Assembly (NCBI RefSeq): GCF_900115665.1
Contig: NZ_FOXH01000003.1
Span: 334,540-398,539 of the forward strand
DNA from: Pseudarcicella hirudinis
GTDB taxonomy: Bacteria; Bacteroidota; Bacteroidia; Cytophagales; Spirosomataceae
DNA: 64,000 nt
Reading direction: 5' to 3'
The notes below the pieces were generated by a model, which ran no database searches, had not been told where the DNA came from, and saw only the letters and a list, made by a program, of their open reading frames with translations. Below, piece after piece: positions 6,988-16,067 of the stretch. The position numbers and the translations under genes were made by a program. Positions within the stretch are counted from its first letter, which is position 1, and each line of letters starts with the position of its first letter.

Positions 6988-9501
6988 TTATTTAATCGTT
7001 ACCGGCCCGAGTAAACCGGAAGGCATAGGCTGCCATTTTGAAGCATCAAAGGGCTTGTATTTTATGTCGACAATATTAATGTCATAAAACTTCTTCCATT
7101 GAGGAGCAACTTTATCAACCAGACGCATATGGTTTGCTGATAAATTGCTTACCTCGACCTCCAAAAGATTATTGGACGGTTTAAGCAGATTTAGGGGAAT
7201 TTCTAATTGAAATGGCAGACACCACGCTGTTCCGATAACTTTTCCATTGATTTTCACCAGCGCCGACTCCTTCACATTACCTAAATCAAGGGTTAATTTT
7301 GATACTTTTTGAAGTTTTTCCGGCAAATTGAATGTTTTAGCATATCTGACAGTTCCCCAGAAATAATCAGTGGAATCAGCAAAGCCGACCCATGAGCTTA
7401 AATCGTGGATATTTTTTGAATATTTTATGGAAGGCATCCCTTCCAGGAATGTAACATTCCAGTCATTCGATAAGTCAAGAGCTGTGGTTCCGGCAATTAT
7501 TGTTTCAGGAGGCCTTTTGTGTGAGGAACTTCTGATAAAGCAAGACTCTCCGGGTAATAATTTCAAATAAATCCGGGTCTTTCCATTGCTTTTTTGCGAG
7601 GGCAGTCCTTCGCTTTTTTGGGTTAACGGAGAATATTTTTCAGGATTTTCCGGAGAAAATGATAAATCTATCCAACCTTCATTAAATTCATTTGAAAGAT
7701 TAGTAATAAAATAAACGGTTTGTGTTCCCTTCTTTTTACGGATAAATTTCAGACCTTTTTCCACCCACACTTCCTGAGAAAGACCCCAGGATGAAAGTAT
7801 TTCCAAGGGATTATTGCTTACGGTAACATTTGAGGCTAACTGTGTTATTTCTTCTGCAAAAAGATTTTTACGACTTTCAAAGGAGTCGAATCCGGTGAAT
7901 TTTTCCGGTAAAGCTCCTTCAAATACAATTTTAGCGCCTTCTTTGGAGAGCTTCAAAAGACTTTCCAGGGTTTTTTGGGGAAGAAAAGTACATTTTGGAA
8001 TTAAAATGGCTTTATACATTTGTCCTTTTGTTTCCAGTGTTCCTTTTTTACCTAATCTGAGATGCTCGATTTGCAGATCAGAAATATAATCCAGAGAGAA
8101 TCCTTTCCGCAAAAGGCTTCCGCAGGTTTTTCCAAAATTTTGTTGTAAAATCCAGCCATTAATGCTGTGAATATCAAGTTGATAAACACTTCCCAAAGGC
8201 TTTGTTGAGGTAGCCCATAAATCATTAATCGGGAAATAAACCAGTAAGTCATTATCAGTCTTACTGCTTTGGAGAATTTCCTGGCAATTTTTGATGTATC
8301 TGGTCAGCTCCGGCATCTGTTTCCAGAAATGAGAATAAGGCCCGAAATTGGTTGAAGCATAAAACAACCATCCCGGGAAAGTTTCTTCAGGGGCTGTGTA
8401 GGTAATTCCATGAAAAAAAACATGATTGATTCCGGCAGTAAAAAGCTCATCTATCTGTGGTTTCACCTGAGAAAGAGAAACTTTAAAATGATTCGCCAGC
8501 CAGGTGCAGGTTTCAGAGCTTACCAGATTCTTTCCCGATAAATTGGCCGCAGAAGAGGCAAATTTCATAGCCAGTGGATTCGGGATACCAAAACGTTCGA
8601 TTTCATAATCTTCGTCGATTCTCAGAAAAGGTATTTTAAACCGGCTGGAACCGAATGATTCCGTTTCCGGAACATCGGCTACACTGTATAAATCAAGCAG
8701 GTTTCCCGGGGAACCATGAGCCTGATATCTTGTAATAAAATGATTTTTTTTGCTCCAGTTTACCCATTTTTCAGCAAAGTTTTCCAGAACTAAATCAGCT
8801 ATCGTCTGATGATAATCCATTTTAATCAATCTGCTTCGTTCATTTTGGGTAGAATCAGTAAATTCTTTCAGAAAATCTGTCAGATCATATCCCCGTCTTT
8901 TCTTAAATTCTGCCGGAAATTCATCAGTCCAGTTTGCACCATATACTTCATATGAGTCGGAGTACATCGCTCTGGGGCGGGCTGTTGTGGTAGAGAAAGC
9001 TGTATCAAACCTCCCGACATATTTTGGGATAGCTTTTGAGCTAAAAGGATCCAGAGATAAACCTTCTCCGCCTGGTGCGGCTCTTTTAACAGCTTGTCCG
9101 GTTAAAACGGTTTCCATTTTATTTCCGGTTAATTTCCATTTTTTGGCGGCGATGTCTCCTGAAACATTGGCACCGCCAAAAGGCCAGCCTGTTCCGGTTG
9201 TCATATCAACGCCCAGTCCGAGTCGTCTGGCTTCTTTTGTAGTATGTTCGAAATAATGAATCCATTGTTTTCCCAGGAAAGGTGTAAATTGCTTTTCATA
9301 ACCTTTTACTCCGTAAATCGGAATAATGTGTACACCGCCAATTCCTGCTTTGGCAAATTGTTCCAGTTGTCTGGTGATTCCCTTTTCTGAAACAGCACTA
9401 CCCATCCACCACCAGTACGTCCACGGTTTTGCTATATTAAATTGCTGCGATCTTGCCTGAACCGAAAAGAAAAGCAGGCTTAAAAAAAGTAAATTCCGCA
9501 T
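6988..9501 (-). CDS. GH106-like (alpha-L-rhamnosidase type) glycoside hydrolase
   Basis: 837 residues from the ATG at 9501, which puts a clean signal peptide first (MRNLLFLSLLFFSVQARSQ). A longer frame from 9573 would add 24 residues and place a second hydrophobic stretch ahead of it, which is less likely. The mature N-terminus PWTYWWWMGSAVSEKGI, followed by LEQFAKAGIGGVHIIPIYG and GVDMTTGTGWPFGG, is typical of the GH106/rhamnosidase-like group in Bacteroidota. An acid-rich barrel (LVSSETCTWLANHF, INHVFFHGITY) and a C-terminal galactose-binding-like jelly roll (VRYAKTFNLP, ALVKINGKVIGTAWCLPF) follow. The substrate is presumably a rhamnose- or uronate-containing plant glycan. The protein is somewhat short for the family but both ends look complete. 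Confidence 0.8.
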   Translation of the reverse strand: MRNLLFLSLLFFSVQARSQQFNIAKPWTYWWWMGSAVSEKGITRQLEQFAKAGIGGVHIIPIYGVKGYEKQFTPFLGKQWIHYFEHTTKEARRLGLGVDMTTGTGWPFGGANVSGDIAAKKWKLTGNKMETVLTGQAVKRAAPGGEGLSLDPFSSKAIPKYVGRFDTAFSTTTARPRAMYSDSYEVYGANWTDEFPAEFKKRRGYDLTDFLKEFTDSTQNERSRLIKMDYHQTIADLVLENFAEKWVNWSKKNHFITRYQAHGSPGNLLDLYSVADVPETESFGSSRFKIPFLRIDEDYEIERFGIPNPLAMKFASSAANLSGKNLVSSETCTWLANHFKVSLSQVKPQIDELFTAGINHVFFHGITYTAPEETFPGWLFYASTNFGPYSHFWKQMPELTRYIKNCQEILQSSKTDNDLLVYFPINDLWATSTKPLGSVYQLDIHSINGWILQQNFGKTCGSLLRKGFSLDYISDLQIEHLRLGKKGTLETKGQMYKAILIPKCTFLPQKTLESLLKLSKEGAKIVFEGALPEKFTGFDSFESRKNLFAEEITQLASNVTVSNNPLEILSSWGLSQEVWVEKGLKFIRKKKGTQTVYFITNLSNEFNEGWIDLSFSPENPEKYSPLTQKSEGLPSQKSNGKTRIYLKLLPGESCFIRSSSHKRPPETIIAGTTALDLSNDWNVTFLEGMPSIKYSKNIHDLSSWVGFADSTDYFWGTVRYAKTFNLPEKLQKVSKLTLDLGNVKESALVKINGKVIGTAWCLPFQLEIPLNLLKPSNNLLEVEVSNLSANHMRLVDKVAPQWKKFYDINIVDIKYKPFDASKWQPMPSGLLGPVTIK

Positions 9502-9688
9502 AGAAAATGAAGTCAACAATAGAAAAATTAAATTCAAAGTAAAATTAGTCCAAAAACTGTCTTGTTCCGTCATGGCTTTGGATAGCTTAACCGAAAAGTT
9601 TTCAGACCAGTGGCATGTATTTTCTTTTTAAGCATCTCCTGATTTATTAATTTTGGAGAGGTATCTGCTTCGGATAACCCCACAATTT

Positions 9689-10519
9689 ATGTTTTCAATT
9701 TTACGGCAGCCTTATCCACATAGTGAATCTCCCCGAAAGAGACTGATTTTATCGGTGGCAGCAGGTATTTTCATTGCAGGTTTTCTTGATATTTTTCAGC
9801 CTTTTGGTTCTTCCGGGTGGAACAATCCTTATAAGTTGATTCTTCTGGCAAATTTTGGACTGGTGACAACCGCAATTATGCTGGGGAATTTCTTTATGCT
9901 TACCTGGCTTTTTCCCAGGTTCTTTAAGGAAGAAAACTGGACTGTAGGGCGGGAGATTTTCTTTACAGTTTTCAATGTGCTGAGTATAGCGCTTGGCAAT
10001 ATTTTATACGGACATTATATTGGGCTGTTTATTATTGCAGGAGTAGGAATGTTATCAATGGTTAGTTATACTTTTTTGATAGGCGTTTTTCCCTCGACAG
10101 GCATTGCGTTCATTAATTATATTTATCATCTCAAACAATACAACCACCCGCCTCAGCCTTCTGTGGAAAGAGTTGAGAAGGAAGATGTTTTGATAAAATT
10201 GATTGCCGAGAATGAGAAAGACAGTATTTCGCTTTTATCTTCTGAATTACTGTTCATTGAATCCAGTGATAATTATGCCACATTGGTTTATGAGAAAGAC
10301 GGGCAGGTTTATAAAGAATTGATCAGGAGTAGCCTGAGCAGGCTGGAAGGGCAGATCGATAATCCGGAAATTGTTCGTTGTCACCGTTCGTTCATTGTAA
10401 ATCTATCAAAAGTTGCTTCGGTTTCCGGAAATGCTCAGGGGTATAAATTAAAGCTGAAAGGCTATGAAATGTTGGTACCGGTTGCCAGAAAGAATTCAGA
10501 CATTGTAAAAAGACTTTAG
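9689..10519 (+). CDS. Membrane-anchored LytTR-family transcriptional regulator
   Basis: 276 residues from the ATG at 9689; a TTG at 9653 would add 12 residues. The first half has about four membrane segments (LILSVAAGIFIAGFLDIF, LILLANFGLVTTAIML, FFTVFNVLSIALGNILYG, YTFLIGVFPSTGIAFINY). The second half is a LytTR DNA-binding domain (LLFIESSDNYATLVYEKDG, RSSLSRLEGQI, IVRCHRSFIVNLSKV, AQGYKLKLKGYEMLVPVAR). There is no phosphoacceptor receiver domain, so it is not a standard LytR-type response regulator but a one-component membrane version. No kinase gene is adjacent. It is divergent from the GH106-like gene, which makes that gene a possible target, though this is only inference from position. 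Confidence 0.85.
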   Translation: MFSILRQPYPHSESPRKRLILSVAAGIFIAGFLDIFQPFGSSGWNNPYKLILLANFGLVTTAIMLGNFFMLTWLFPRFFKEENWTVGREIFFTVFNVLSIALGNILYGHYIGLFIIAGVGMLSMVSYTFLIGVFPSTGIAFINYIYHLKQYNHPPQPSVERVEKEDVLIKLIAENEKDSISLLSSELLFIESSDNYATLVYEKDGQVYKELIRSSLSRLEGQIDNPEIVRCHRSFIVNLSKVASVSGNAQGYKLKLKGYEMLVPVARKNSDIVKRL

Positions 10520-10520
10520 G

Positions 10521-10550
10521 AAAAAGGGTGTAAAGACGTTCTTTACACCC
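10521..10550 (-). terminator. Terminator for the ABC-F gene
   Basis: GGGTGTAAAG (10526-10535) and CTTTACACCC (10541-10550) form a perfect 10-bp stem with loop ACGTT. On the minus strand it is followed by five T, so it mainly serves the ABC-F transcript. It may also stop the convergent LytTR transcript. Confidence 0.8.
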
Positions 10551-10559
10551 GGTGTTATT

Positions 10560-12446
10560 TTAAATCAGTTCTTCCAACTCGAGCCAGCGTAATTCCTTTT
10601 CGTCCAGGTTTTCATTGATTTGTTCAATTTCTTTTGCCCAGGCTTCGAGTTCCTCATAATTGCCTTCTCCTTTATTCAGCAAATCTGTCAGGTCTTTTTT
10701 GCGGTTTTCCAGTTTTTGAATGTCTGTGCCGAGGGTTTCATGCTCTTTTTGCTCTTTGAAAGAAAGCTTTCTTTTGGCCGCCGCCGGGGGCTGTTGAATT
10801 TTGCTGGTCTGGTCAAGATTTACTACTTCCTGTGTTTTTCCGGAAGATTTTTGATTCTGACCCGATTCATTTTCTTTAAGCCATTCTCTGTAATCAGTAT
10901 AATTTCCATTGAAATTCCTGATATTTCCTTCACCTTCAAAAAGGAAAAGGTTTTCAACCAGTGTATCCATAAAATAACGGTCGTGGGAAACCAACAGAAG
11001 ACAACCTCCAAAATTCAGCAGAAAATCTTCCAGAACATTCAGGGTAGTGATATCAAGATCGTTGGTAGGCTCATCCAGAATCAGGAAATTAGGGTTCCTG
11101 ATAAGAACTTTCATAAGCTGAAGACGGCGTTTCTCTCCTCCTGAAAGTTTGGATACCAGGGTATATTGTTTCTTAGGATCAAAAAGGAAATGATTCAGAA
11201 ACTGACTGGCTGAAATGGTTTCACCCGTTCCTACAGTTACTACTTCTGCGATTTCCTTGATGATGTCAATTACCCGCTGATCTTCTCTGAATTCAAGATC
11301 TGACTGCGTGTAATAACCAAAAACAATAGTTTCACCTTTTTCAACAATTCCTGAATCCGGTTTGATAACCTGCGTTAAAAGATTAAGAAAAGTAGATTTT
11401 CCCACTCCGTTTTTCCCGATGATACCAATTCTGTCTTTTTTCTTGAAAACATAACTGAAGTCTTTCACCAGCGTTTTTTCTCCATACGATTTATTCAGGC
11501 CTTCGATTTCTATGATTTTACTTCCCTGGCGGGACATTTTAACATTCAGTTCTAACGAAGATTTCTCTACAGCTGAATGGGCCTTTTTGTCAATTTCCTG
11601 AAAAGCATCAATTCTGTATTGGGCTTTTGTGCCGCGGGCCTTCGGCTGACGACGCATCCATTCCAGCTCTTTACGGTAAGTATTTTTTGCTTTGTCAATT
11701 TCTGAAGCTTCTATGGCTTCTCTTTCGGCTTTTTTCTCCAGGAAATAGGCATAATTGCCTTTGTAGGAAAATGCTTTTCCACGATCTAATTCAACAATTA
11801 CATTACAAACTCTGTCCAGAAAATATCTGTCGTGAGAAACCAGCAATAAAGTGATATTTTGTGAAGAAAGTGTACCTTCCAGCCATTCAATTGTATCAAG
11901 GTCAAGGTGGTTGGTAGGCTCATCAAAAATAAGCAGATCAGGTTCTTCAATAAGGATTCTGGCCATAGCAACCCTTTTTCGCTGACCTCCTGAAAGTTGT
12001 GAGACAACTTTGTCAAGATCAACGATTCCTAATTTCCCTAGAATTTGCTGTACTTTGCTTTCATAATCCCAGGCTTGCAAGGCATCCATTTGTGTAATAG
12101 CATCTGTCTGGCGATCAACATCATGTGAAAGCATTGCTTCCTCATATTCCTTGAAAGCTTTCACCATTGGCAGGTCTCCGCTGAAAAGAGTGTCCAGTAC
12201 AGTAAGCGTTTCATCAAACTCCGGATTTTGTGCCAGATATCCTACAGTGATACCTTTTCTGATACTTACAGATCCTGAATCTGCAGGAAATTTTCCTGCC
12301 AGAATATTTAGCAAAGAAGTCTTGCCTGAGCCATTCTGGCCAACCAGTGCAATTTTTTCACCTCTGGAAATCCCGAAATTCAGATCCTGAAACAGCCAGC
12401 GTTCTCCAAAGTTTTTAGATATATTTTCTGCTGATAAATAATTCAT
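10560..12446 (-). CDS. uup: ABC-F family ATPase (Uup-like)
   Basis: 628 residues from the ATG at 12446; an upstream TTG adds two residues. It has two ABC cassettes without membrane segments. The first has Walker A GQNGSGKTS and signature LSGGQRKRVAMARIL followed by LLIFDEPTNHLD. The second has GKNGVGKS and LSGGEKRRLQLMKVL followed by LILDEPTNDLD. The inter-cassette linker is basic (YRKELEWMRRQPKARGTKAQ). The C-terminal 90 residues form a charged coiled coil, the Uup-type C-terminal domain. ABC-F proteins act on ribosomes or, for Uup, on branched DNA intermediates. It is transcribed alone, with its own terminator. Uup is the nearest named relative; the exact role in this organism is inferred. 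Confidence 0.9.
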   Translation of the reverse strand: MNYLSAENISKNFGERWLFQDLNFGISRGEKIALVGQNGSGKTSLLNILAGKFPADSGSVSIRKGITVGYLAQNPEFDETLTVLDTLFSGDLPMVKAFKEYEEAMLSHDVDRQTDAITQMDALQAWDYESKVQQILGKLGIVDLDKVVSQLSGGQRKRVAMARILIEEPDLLIFDEPTNHLDLDTIEWLEGTLSSQNITLLLVSHDRYFLDRVCNVIVELDRGKAFSYKGNYAYFLEKKAEREAIEASEIDKAKNTYRKELEWMRRQPKARGTKAQYRIDAFQEIDKKAHSAVEKSSLELNVKMSRQGSKIIEIEGLNKSYGEKTLVKDFSYVFKKKDRIGIIGKNGVGKSTFLNLLTQVIKPDSGIVEKGETIVFGYYTQSDLEFREDQRVIDIIKEIAEVVTVGTGETISASQFLNHFLFDPKKQYTLVSKLSGGEKRRLQLMKVLIRNPNFLILDEPTNDLDITTLNVLEDFLLNFGGCLLLVSHDRYFMDTLVENLFLFEGEGNIRNFNGNYTDYREWLKENESGQNQKSSGKTQEVVNLDQTSKIQQPPAAAKRKLSFKEQKEHETLGTDIQKLENRKKDLTDLLNKGEGNYEELEAWAKEIEQINENLDEKELRWLELEELI

Positions 12447-12590
12447 TTGCAAGTAATTATAAAGTTTTGAATATTGATCAAAGGATGAGACATCCTTCAG
12501 AAAGCAGGGTAAATGATTTTCAGTTTTTAGTCCCTGTTTTTAATTAGAGCTTCCGGAATTATGTTGTTAAAAGCGGAATGTCCGGAACAA

Positions 12591-12619
12591 AAATCCCACA
12601 GGAAATAACTTCCTGTGGG
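12591..12619 (-). terminator. Terminator downstream of tatC
   Basis: CCCACAGGAA (12595-12604) and TTCCTGTGGG (12610-12619) form a 10-bp stem with a 5-nt loop. On the minus strand it is followed by ATTTTTG. Confidence 0.75.
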
Positions 12620-12714
12620 CTGAATGGTAGGGAGTTAACGGGAATAATTCATGGCATTTTTAACAATAAAATGTTTTAGAATGATTCAGTGTTTCTTATT
12701 AATCCCTTAAAATC

Positions 12715-13563
12715 TTATAACAATTCTTTTTCTTTTCTTCTGTTTACCGAAGCGGATACCCAGATGCTGATTTCATACAAGCCAAAAAGCGGAGTTGCTA
12801 CCAGAAGCTGGGAAATAACATCCGGAGAAGGTGTAATGATAGCTGCTACAATCAAAATAACAATCAGCGCATGTTTTCTGTATTCTCTCATAAATCCGGG
12901 GGTTAAAATTCCCACCTGCGAGAGAACGAAGGAAATCATTGGCAACTGGAACGTCAGACCGCAAGCCAGCGTAAGCATTGAAAGCAGAGAAATATAGTCG
13001 TTAATGTCAAACTGATTCTGAATACTTTCATCAAGTTTGAAATTAGCAAGGAAATTAATTGCCATTGGTGCCACGACGAAGTATCCGAAGAAAACCCCCA
13101 TGAAAAACAGGAGAGAAACCCAGAAAACGGCACCTCTTGCTGCTTTTTTCTCAGTAGTCTTCAAACCCGGTCTGATGAATCTCCATATTTCCCAGAAAAA
13201 GTAAGGAAATGCGAAGAGCAATCCGACAATGACAGACTGAGTCATTGCCATCATAAACTGTCCTGAAACTTCCCGGCTTTGTAAAATGAAGTTCGCCTGT
13301 GTAAAGCAAAGCCCGTCGATATGGGTCAGGTCTGCTACTTTACATAGAACCCGGTTAGTCCAGAAAGTGGATTTTGAGGGCCCCAGAACGATATCTCCGA
13401 AAATAAAATCCCTGTAAATCCATGCAGCGATGGTAAACACCAAAATTGCGGCCAGGGAACGAATAATATGCCACCGTAACTCTTCAAGATGATCAATGAA
13501 GGTCATTTCTTTACCTTCAGTTTCGCCTAATTCTTCTTCGTCAAATTCTTGGTCTAATGCCAT
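12715..13563 (-). CDS. tatC: Sec-independent protein translocase subunit TatC
   Basis: 282 residues, the core integral-membrane receptor for twin-arginine signal peptides. The N-terminal signature is TFIDHLEELRWHIIRSL, with the conserved glutamate of the HLEEL motif. Six membrane segments follow, including VFTIAAWIYRDFIFG, FMMAMTQSVIVGLLFAFPYFFWEIWRFIRPGL, GAVFWVSLLFFMGVFFGYFVV and HALIVILIVAAIITPSPD. The FYFWEIWxFIxPGL-type motif is nearly intact. No tatA or tatB gene is adjacent. Likely clients lie in this window: the twin-arginine-bearing isomerase at 38574 and the two RR-bearing gluconate-dehydrogenase-type small subunits near 43 and 45.7 kb. Confidence 0.96.
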   Translation of the reverse strand: MALDQEFDEEELGETEGKEMTFIDHLEELRWHIIRSLAAILVFTIAAWIYRDFIFGDIVLGPSKSTFWTNRVLCKVADLTHIDGLCFTQANFILQSREVSGQFMMAMTQSVIVGLLFAFPYFFWEIWRFIRPGLKTTEKKAARGAVFWVSLLFFMGVFFGYFVVAPMAINFLANFKLDESIQNQFDINDYISLLSMLTLACGLTFQLPMISFVLSQVGILTPGFMREYRKHALIVILIVAAIITPSPDVISQLLVATPLFGLYEISIWVSASVNRRKEKELL

Positions 13564-13586
13564 AATCTTTTAAAATGTCGTCAAAT

Positions 13587-13606
13587 ACACAAACGCCTGT
13601 TTGTGT
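13587..13606. promoter_or_regulatory. Inverted repeat just upstream of tatC
   Basis: ACACAAAC and GTTTGTGT are perfect 8-bp arms around GCCT, ending 23 bp before the tatC start. It could be an operator or a leader hairpin. Confidence 0.3.
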
Positions 13607-13643
13607 TACAGATCCAGTGAGTACAAAAGTACATCAAAAACGC

Positions 13644-13684
13644 AAAAAACCCTGACAGCATTTATACTTGTCAGGGCATTTTTT
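13644..13684 (-). terminator. Terminator downstream of glyA
   Basis: CCCTGACA (13650-13657) and TGTCAGGG (13669-13676) form the stem. On the minus strand six T follow. Confidence 0.8.
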
Positions 13685-13773
13685 CAAAAGGTATAATCTA
13701 AAATCAAAAAAACAGAGAATACAGATGGATAAATTCACTGTATTTACACATGATTCTGATTTATTAATAGATT

Positions 13774-15081
13774 TTAAACGTAAAGAGGAAATTGCTCCAT
13801 CCATTTGTTAACCTCAGTTCTTACTGAAGAAATAAATGTTTCATTATCGTTGTTCATCAACACGCTGTCAATAAGTTCAACGATATGCAGCATTTCGGAT
13901 TCTTTCATTCCTCTGGTTGTCATTGCAGCAGTACCTACACGCATACCTGAAGTTACAAAAGGAGATTTCTCATCAAAAGGAACCATGTTTTTGTTGATTG
14001 TAATATCAGCTTTAACCAAAGTGTTTTCAGCTAATTTACCGGTCAGACCTTTAGGACGTAAATCAATCAGCATAAGGTGATTGTCTGTTCCGCCTGAAAT
14101 GATGTTGTAACCTTTATCAACGAAAGCCTGAGCCATTACAGAAGCATTTTTCTTAACCTGTTCTGCATAAGCCTGGAAATCATCAGTAAGCGCCTCACCG
14201 AAAGCAATTGCTTTTGCGGCAATTACATGTTCAAGCGGACCTCCCTGTGTACCCGGGAATACTGCACCGTCAAGACAGGCTGACATTAACTTCAGATCTC
14301 CTTTCAGCGTAGTAAAGCCAAACGGATTTTCAAAGTCCTGACCCATCAGAATCAAACCACCGCGGGGGCCGCGAAGTGTTTTGTGAGTAGTAGTTGTTAC
14401 GATATGGCAGTGTTGCATCGGGTTATTAAGCAAACCTTTCGCAATTAAAGCGGCAGGGTGCGAAATATCAGCTAATAAAATAGCACCAACCTGATCTGCA
14501 ATCGCACGAAGACGGGCATAATCCCAGTCACGTGAATAAGCAGAAGCACCACAAATAATAAGTCTTGGTTTCTCACGAAGAGCAGTTTCTTCAACTTTAT
14601 CCCAGTTGATTAAACCTGTTTCCTGTTCAACACCATAAAAGAAAGCCTGGAAATACTTTCCTGAGAAGTTCACCGGAGAACCATGAGAAAGGTGACCACC
14701 GTGAGCTAAATTAAACCCTAAAATTTTATCACCCGGATTTAAGAAAGATAAGAACACTGCAGCATTTGCCTGTGCACCGGAATGAGGCTGAACATTTGCC
14801 CAGGTTGCCCCGAATAATGCTTTTGCACGATCAATTGCCAGTTGCTCAATCTGATCTACCACCTCACATCCGCCATAATAACGTTTGCCCGGAAGACCTT
14901 CAGCATATTTGTTGGTAAGAACAGAACCCTGTGCTTCCATTACTTGCTTGGAAGTAAAGTTTTCAGAAGCAATTAATTCAATGCCGTATTCCTGACGGTG
15001 TGCCTCCTGATTGATGAGATCGAAAATTTGAGTGTCTCTTTCGAGGGTGAAAGCGGTATGTCGCCCAGTTGCTGTTGCCAT
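13774..15081 (-). CDS. glyA: Serine hydroxymethyltransferase
   Basis: 435 residues of the PLP-dependent enzyme that converts serine and tetrahydrofolate to glycine and 5,10-methylene-THF, the main entry of one-carbon units. The PLP lysine is K234 in the typical [14 protein letters not shown] segment. [36 protein letters not shown] and LLADISHPA are also conserved, and the length is normal. It is transcribed alone, with a strong hairpin 90 bp after the stop. The ATG at 15081 is the only sensible start. Confidence 0.98.
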   Translation of the reverse strand: MATATGRHTAFTLERDTQIFDLINQEAHRQEYGIELIASENFTSKQVMEAQGSVLTNKYAEGLPGKRYYGGCEVVDQIEQLAIDRAKALFGATWANVQPHSGAQANAAVFLSFLNPGDKILGFNLAHGGHLSHGSPVNFSGKYFQAFFYGVEQETGLINWDKVEETALREKPRLIICGASAYSRDWDYARLRAIADQVGAILLADISHPAALIAKGLLNNPMQHCHIVTTTTHKTLRGPRGGLILMGQDFENPFGFTTLKGDLKLMSACLDGAVFPGTQGGPLEHVIAAKAIAFGEALTDDFQAYAEQVKKNASVMAQAFVDKGYNIISGGTDNHLMLIDLRPKGLTGKLAENTLVKADITINKNMVPFDEKSPFVTSGMRVGTAAMTTRGMKESEMLHIVELIDSVLMNNDNETFISSVRTEVNKWMEQFPLYV

Positions 15082-15543
15082 TTTAAATTTCGGATTAACT
15101 TCAATAAATCTTTGATTCGTAGCTATCTGAAGATAAATCTTTACAAAAAATCCTCAAATCTTTATAAAACCAGAAAATAGTAGGGGAATTTTCAGTAAAA
15201 ATAATCTATTAAAATGGATTGTAAAAACCTTTTTTCAATTGTCAGGTAAATTGCATTTCAGGATGTATAATATTCTGACATTTGTAATGTCTGGTGTATC
15301 TTTATGCAGGAACATTAAACAGAATCAAAACTTTAGCATGATTTTTACTGAAAACTATCTGAAACATAATCAGACTAAGCAGAAGTTGCAGGACATATTT
15401 TTTTTAAATCACAAGTAAAGTTAAATTTGCGAAGCTTTTTTCCGTTGACAGAATTATATCTCAGCCAATAGAAACTCAAACGCAGGAAAGTGCGTTACTA
15501 AACAATACCAGACTAATCAACTTACAAACTAATTACCGTTATA
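15082..15543. other. Intergenic region between divergent glyA and dsbD genes
   Basis: 462 bp of AT-rich DNA with no credible gene; a 60-residue frame entering from inside glyA is a shadow. It must carry the promoters of both genes. A TAAATTTG element lies at 15422-15429 on the plus strand. Confidence 0.45.
15422..15429 (+). promoter_or_regulatory. Candidate Bacteroidota -7 element for dsbD
   Basis: TAAATTTG matches the TAnnTTTG consensus of the Bacteroidota housekeeping sigma factor, about 115 bp before the start. No clear TTG element lies at the expected distance upstream. Confidence 0.3.
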
Positions 15544-16056
15544 ATGAAGAAAATCATTTTTAGCTTTTTTACAATACTGACCCTTTTGGTGTCAGTGGCT
15601 GTGAATGCTCAAAAATTAACTCCCGCAAAATGGTCATGGGCTTTATCTAAACCCAATCCTGCTGTCGGAGAGACTGTTGACATTGTTTTCACAGTAAAGA
15701 TTGACAAAGACTGGTATCTATACTCTTCCGATTTTGATCCGGATTTAGGACCGATTGTAACGACTATCAAATTCAAAGCAAACGATTCTTACGCAACTGT
15801 CGGAGGGTTAAAAGCTATAAATCCTCATAAAAAATTCGACAAAGAGATTTGGAATGGTGAATATACTTATTTCAAGGAAAAAGGAGAATTCCGCCAGTCT
15901 GTAAAGATTCTGAAAACAGATATCGTTATAGAAGGTGTTTATGACAGTCAGACCTGTACCGATAAAACCGGGCAATGTGTGCCGATAAAAGGGCCTTTCA
16001 AACTGGAAGCAAAAGCTGGTGCGGATAACGTATCGGCAAAAAAAAAAGTGAAGTAG
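15544..16056 (+). CDS. dsbD: DsbD N-terminal (periplasmic) domain, first part of a frame-split DsbD
   Basis: 170 residues. Signal peptide MKKIIFSFFTILTLLVSVAVNAQ comes first, followed by an immunoglobulin-like DsbD N-terminal domain (VGETVDIVFTVKIDKDWYLYSSDF, EGVYDSQTCTDKTGQCVPI). The cysteines in QTC and GQC are the expected redox pair. The frame stops two codons after an A10 run. One base back, the frame continues as SEVETTALPSKDSS into the membrane part of DsbD. In Bacteroidota DsbD is normally a single chain of 650-700 residues, and the joined product here would be 687. As it stands the domain would be a free periplasmic protein. Confidence 0.85.
   Translation: MKKIIFSFFTILTLLVSVAVNAQKLTPAKWSWALSKPNPAVGETVDIVFTVKIDKDWYLYSSDFDPDLGPIVTTIKFKANDSYATVGGLKAINPHKKFDKEIWNGEYTYFKEKGEFRQSVKILKTDIVIEGVYDSQTCTDKTGQCVPIKGPFKLEAKAGADNVSAKKKVK
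16038..16047 (+). other. A10 tract at frame break in dsbD (slippage site or undercall)
   Basis: Ten A follow GGC. The upstream frame ends with GTG AAG TAG directly after the run. The downstream frame is -1 and open from just after a TAA at 16026-16028. A transcript with 11 A, or a -1 ribosomal slip, gives one 687-aa DsbD. Confidence 0.75.
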
Positions 16057-16067
16057 AAACTACTGCC

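Noticed and set aside
10620..11144. 174-codon plus-strand frame opposite the ABC-F gene
   Set aside because: It lies fully inside a conserved two-cassette ABC-F gene on the other strand. The product is Phe/Leu-rich and shows no domain; a shadow of the true frame.
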